Shown piece after piece: positions 63,401 to 64,000 of a stretch of DNA of 64,000 nucleotides (positions within the stretch are counted from its first letter, which is position 1; every line of letters starts with the position of its first letter). The translations under genes were made by a program, and so were the position numbers. This stretch comes from UBA4742 sp963734965 (GTDB lineage: Bacteria; Actinomycetota; Acidimicrobiia; Acidimicrobiales; Acidimicrobilacustridaceae), in assembly GCA_963734965.1 (NCBI GenBank), contig CAVTJK010000004.1:1674001-1738000 (forward strand), in the 5' to 3' direction. Below the pieces are notes generated by a model. It was not told the origin of the DNA and did not search any database. It was given only the letters and a program-made list of their open reading frames with translations.

Positions 63401-64000
63401 GGCCGTCCTTCGAGACGGTCTTGTCCACCGTGATCGGGGGCGGGAGCGCGGGCGTCGTCACCGTTGCAGTCACCGGAGCTGCCCGACGTTGCCGTAGGGA
63501 TCGGTCCCGTCGACGCGGTAGTGGTACGTGGTCGACGGCGTGAGCCCGGTCACGACCAGGAAGTGGGCCGTCACCAGGTTGGTGTCGGCCGGACTCTGCT
63601 GCCCGTAGGCCGCGGTGGTGCCGAACTCGACAAGGCTGGAGGCCTGCTCGTCGGTGGTCCACGCAAAGGTGGCCTGGTCTGGCTGTAGATCTATGATGTG
63701 TATGTTCGAGAAGACGGGCGGAGTCGTCCGTGGGGGCGAGGTGGTGAAGGTGAAGTTGGGGCTGACGGCCTCGTTGCCGGAAGAGTCGGTGCTGCGGATG
63801 CGGGCGACGTAGCTCGTGTTGGGCGCCAGGCCCGTGATCGTCTGGGCGTGGGTGGTCAGCAGCGTGGGGTCGAGCGTGGTCGACTGCCCGAACGAGGTGG
63901 TGGTGCCGTAGTCGATCTTGCGAGGACGCCGGCTCGTCGGTCGTCCAGTTGACCGTGGCCCGATCGGGACCAACTGCGTTGACCGACCGGCCCGAGATCA
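60451..64000 (-). CDS. Large secreted modular protein with repeated fibronectin III and Ig-like modules (N terminus off the window; four frameshifts)
   Basis: At least 1,180 codons of an extracellular protein; the start lies beyond 64000. Reading from the edge to the stop there are two FN3-like domains (about 63985-63490), a beta-sandwich beginning VDKTVSKDGRG (63440-62820), FN3 (62810-62545), an Ig-like QTITFGALATRTLAQSPLTV module (62540-62270), a second beta-sandwich VDKTVFVDGHG (62240-61620), FN3, a second Ig-like module (61340-61090) and a third beta-sandwich VDKTVFVNGRN to the end. The sandwich and Ig modules are each about 75-80% alike. Single extra bases break the frame near 63920, 63480, 61911 and 61440. 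No anchor or sortase motif follows the last module, so it is probably released or held by the unseen N terminus. Confidence 0.75.

Overview
The window is high-GC DNA (about 70% by eye) from an actinobacterium, most likely of the Acidimicrobiia. The evidence is the mycothiol-type SigR/RsrA pair, CarD, the RadA-DisA pair, GroEL under a CIRCE element, IspD/IspF, DUF2342, DUF2630, DUF3263 and LytR_C proteins, an ECF42-type sigma factor with its DGPF partner, and a folate/pantothenate/NAD cluster ordered much as in mycobacteria and streptomycetes. The exact lineage is inference. There are no rRNA genes, no CRISPR array, no insertion sequence and no prophage; one tRNA-Thr is present.

Layout. 0-10.5 kb: the end of fdhD, a sulfotransferase, a methyltransferase-glycosyltransferase pair, groEL without groES, a VOC protein, an FAD oxidoreductase, a MoaD-like protein and an arylsulfatase. 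10.7-15.9 kb: a compatible-solute block (gpgS, glycerate kinase, otsA, otsB) plus LytR_C and DUF3263 proteins. 16-24 kb: tRNA-Thr, the DGPF/ECF42 pair, DUF2630, an orphan CoxL-like molybdoenzyme, a lipoprotein, then rlmB, ispF, ispD and carD. 24-39.5 kb: a Crp-type regulator, dienelactone hydrolase, disA, radA, an LppM-like lipoprotein, clpC, a solute-binding protein, a NarL-type two-component system, a large membrane protein and an alpha/beta hydrolase. Nearly every gene in this stretch carries single-base frameshifts, mostly insertions. Removing them restores full-length proteins of normal family length, so this looks like uncorrected sequencing error, not gene decay. 39.5-54 kb: a long minus-strand cluster (a short-chain dehydrogenase and acyltransferase at its downstream end, then coaX, nadC, nadB, panD, panC, DUF2520, folK, folB, a pseudo-phosphatase, folP, folE, rhodanese, cysteine dioxygenase, hpt, tilS, DUF2342 and a small membrane protein). 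53.8-59.3 kb: rsrA/sigR, a complete sulfate ABC transporter (cysA-cysW-cysT-sbp) and a divergent MarR regulator. 59.3-64 kb: an SGNH-domain remnant, an NTF2-like protein and the C-terminal part of a very large modular secreted protein that runs off the right edge.

The most promising undescribed signal is a 13-bp AT-rich motif, GATGGGAAAGATC. It occurs upstream of both the cysteine dioxygenase-rhodanese pair and the sulfate transporter, with an extra half copy 18 bp away at the transporter, and suggests a sulfur-responsive regulator. Others are a near-perfect 22-bp palindrome in front of marR, two unlinked families of intergenic repeats (a 52-nt hairpin, and 72/82-bp arrays at gene 3' ends), a duplicated folB 5' end that creates a coupled 23-codon leader, and a protein-tyrosine-phosphatase-like gene inside the folate cluster whose catalytic Cys is Gly.
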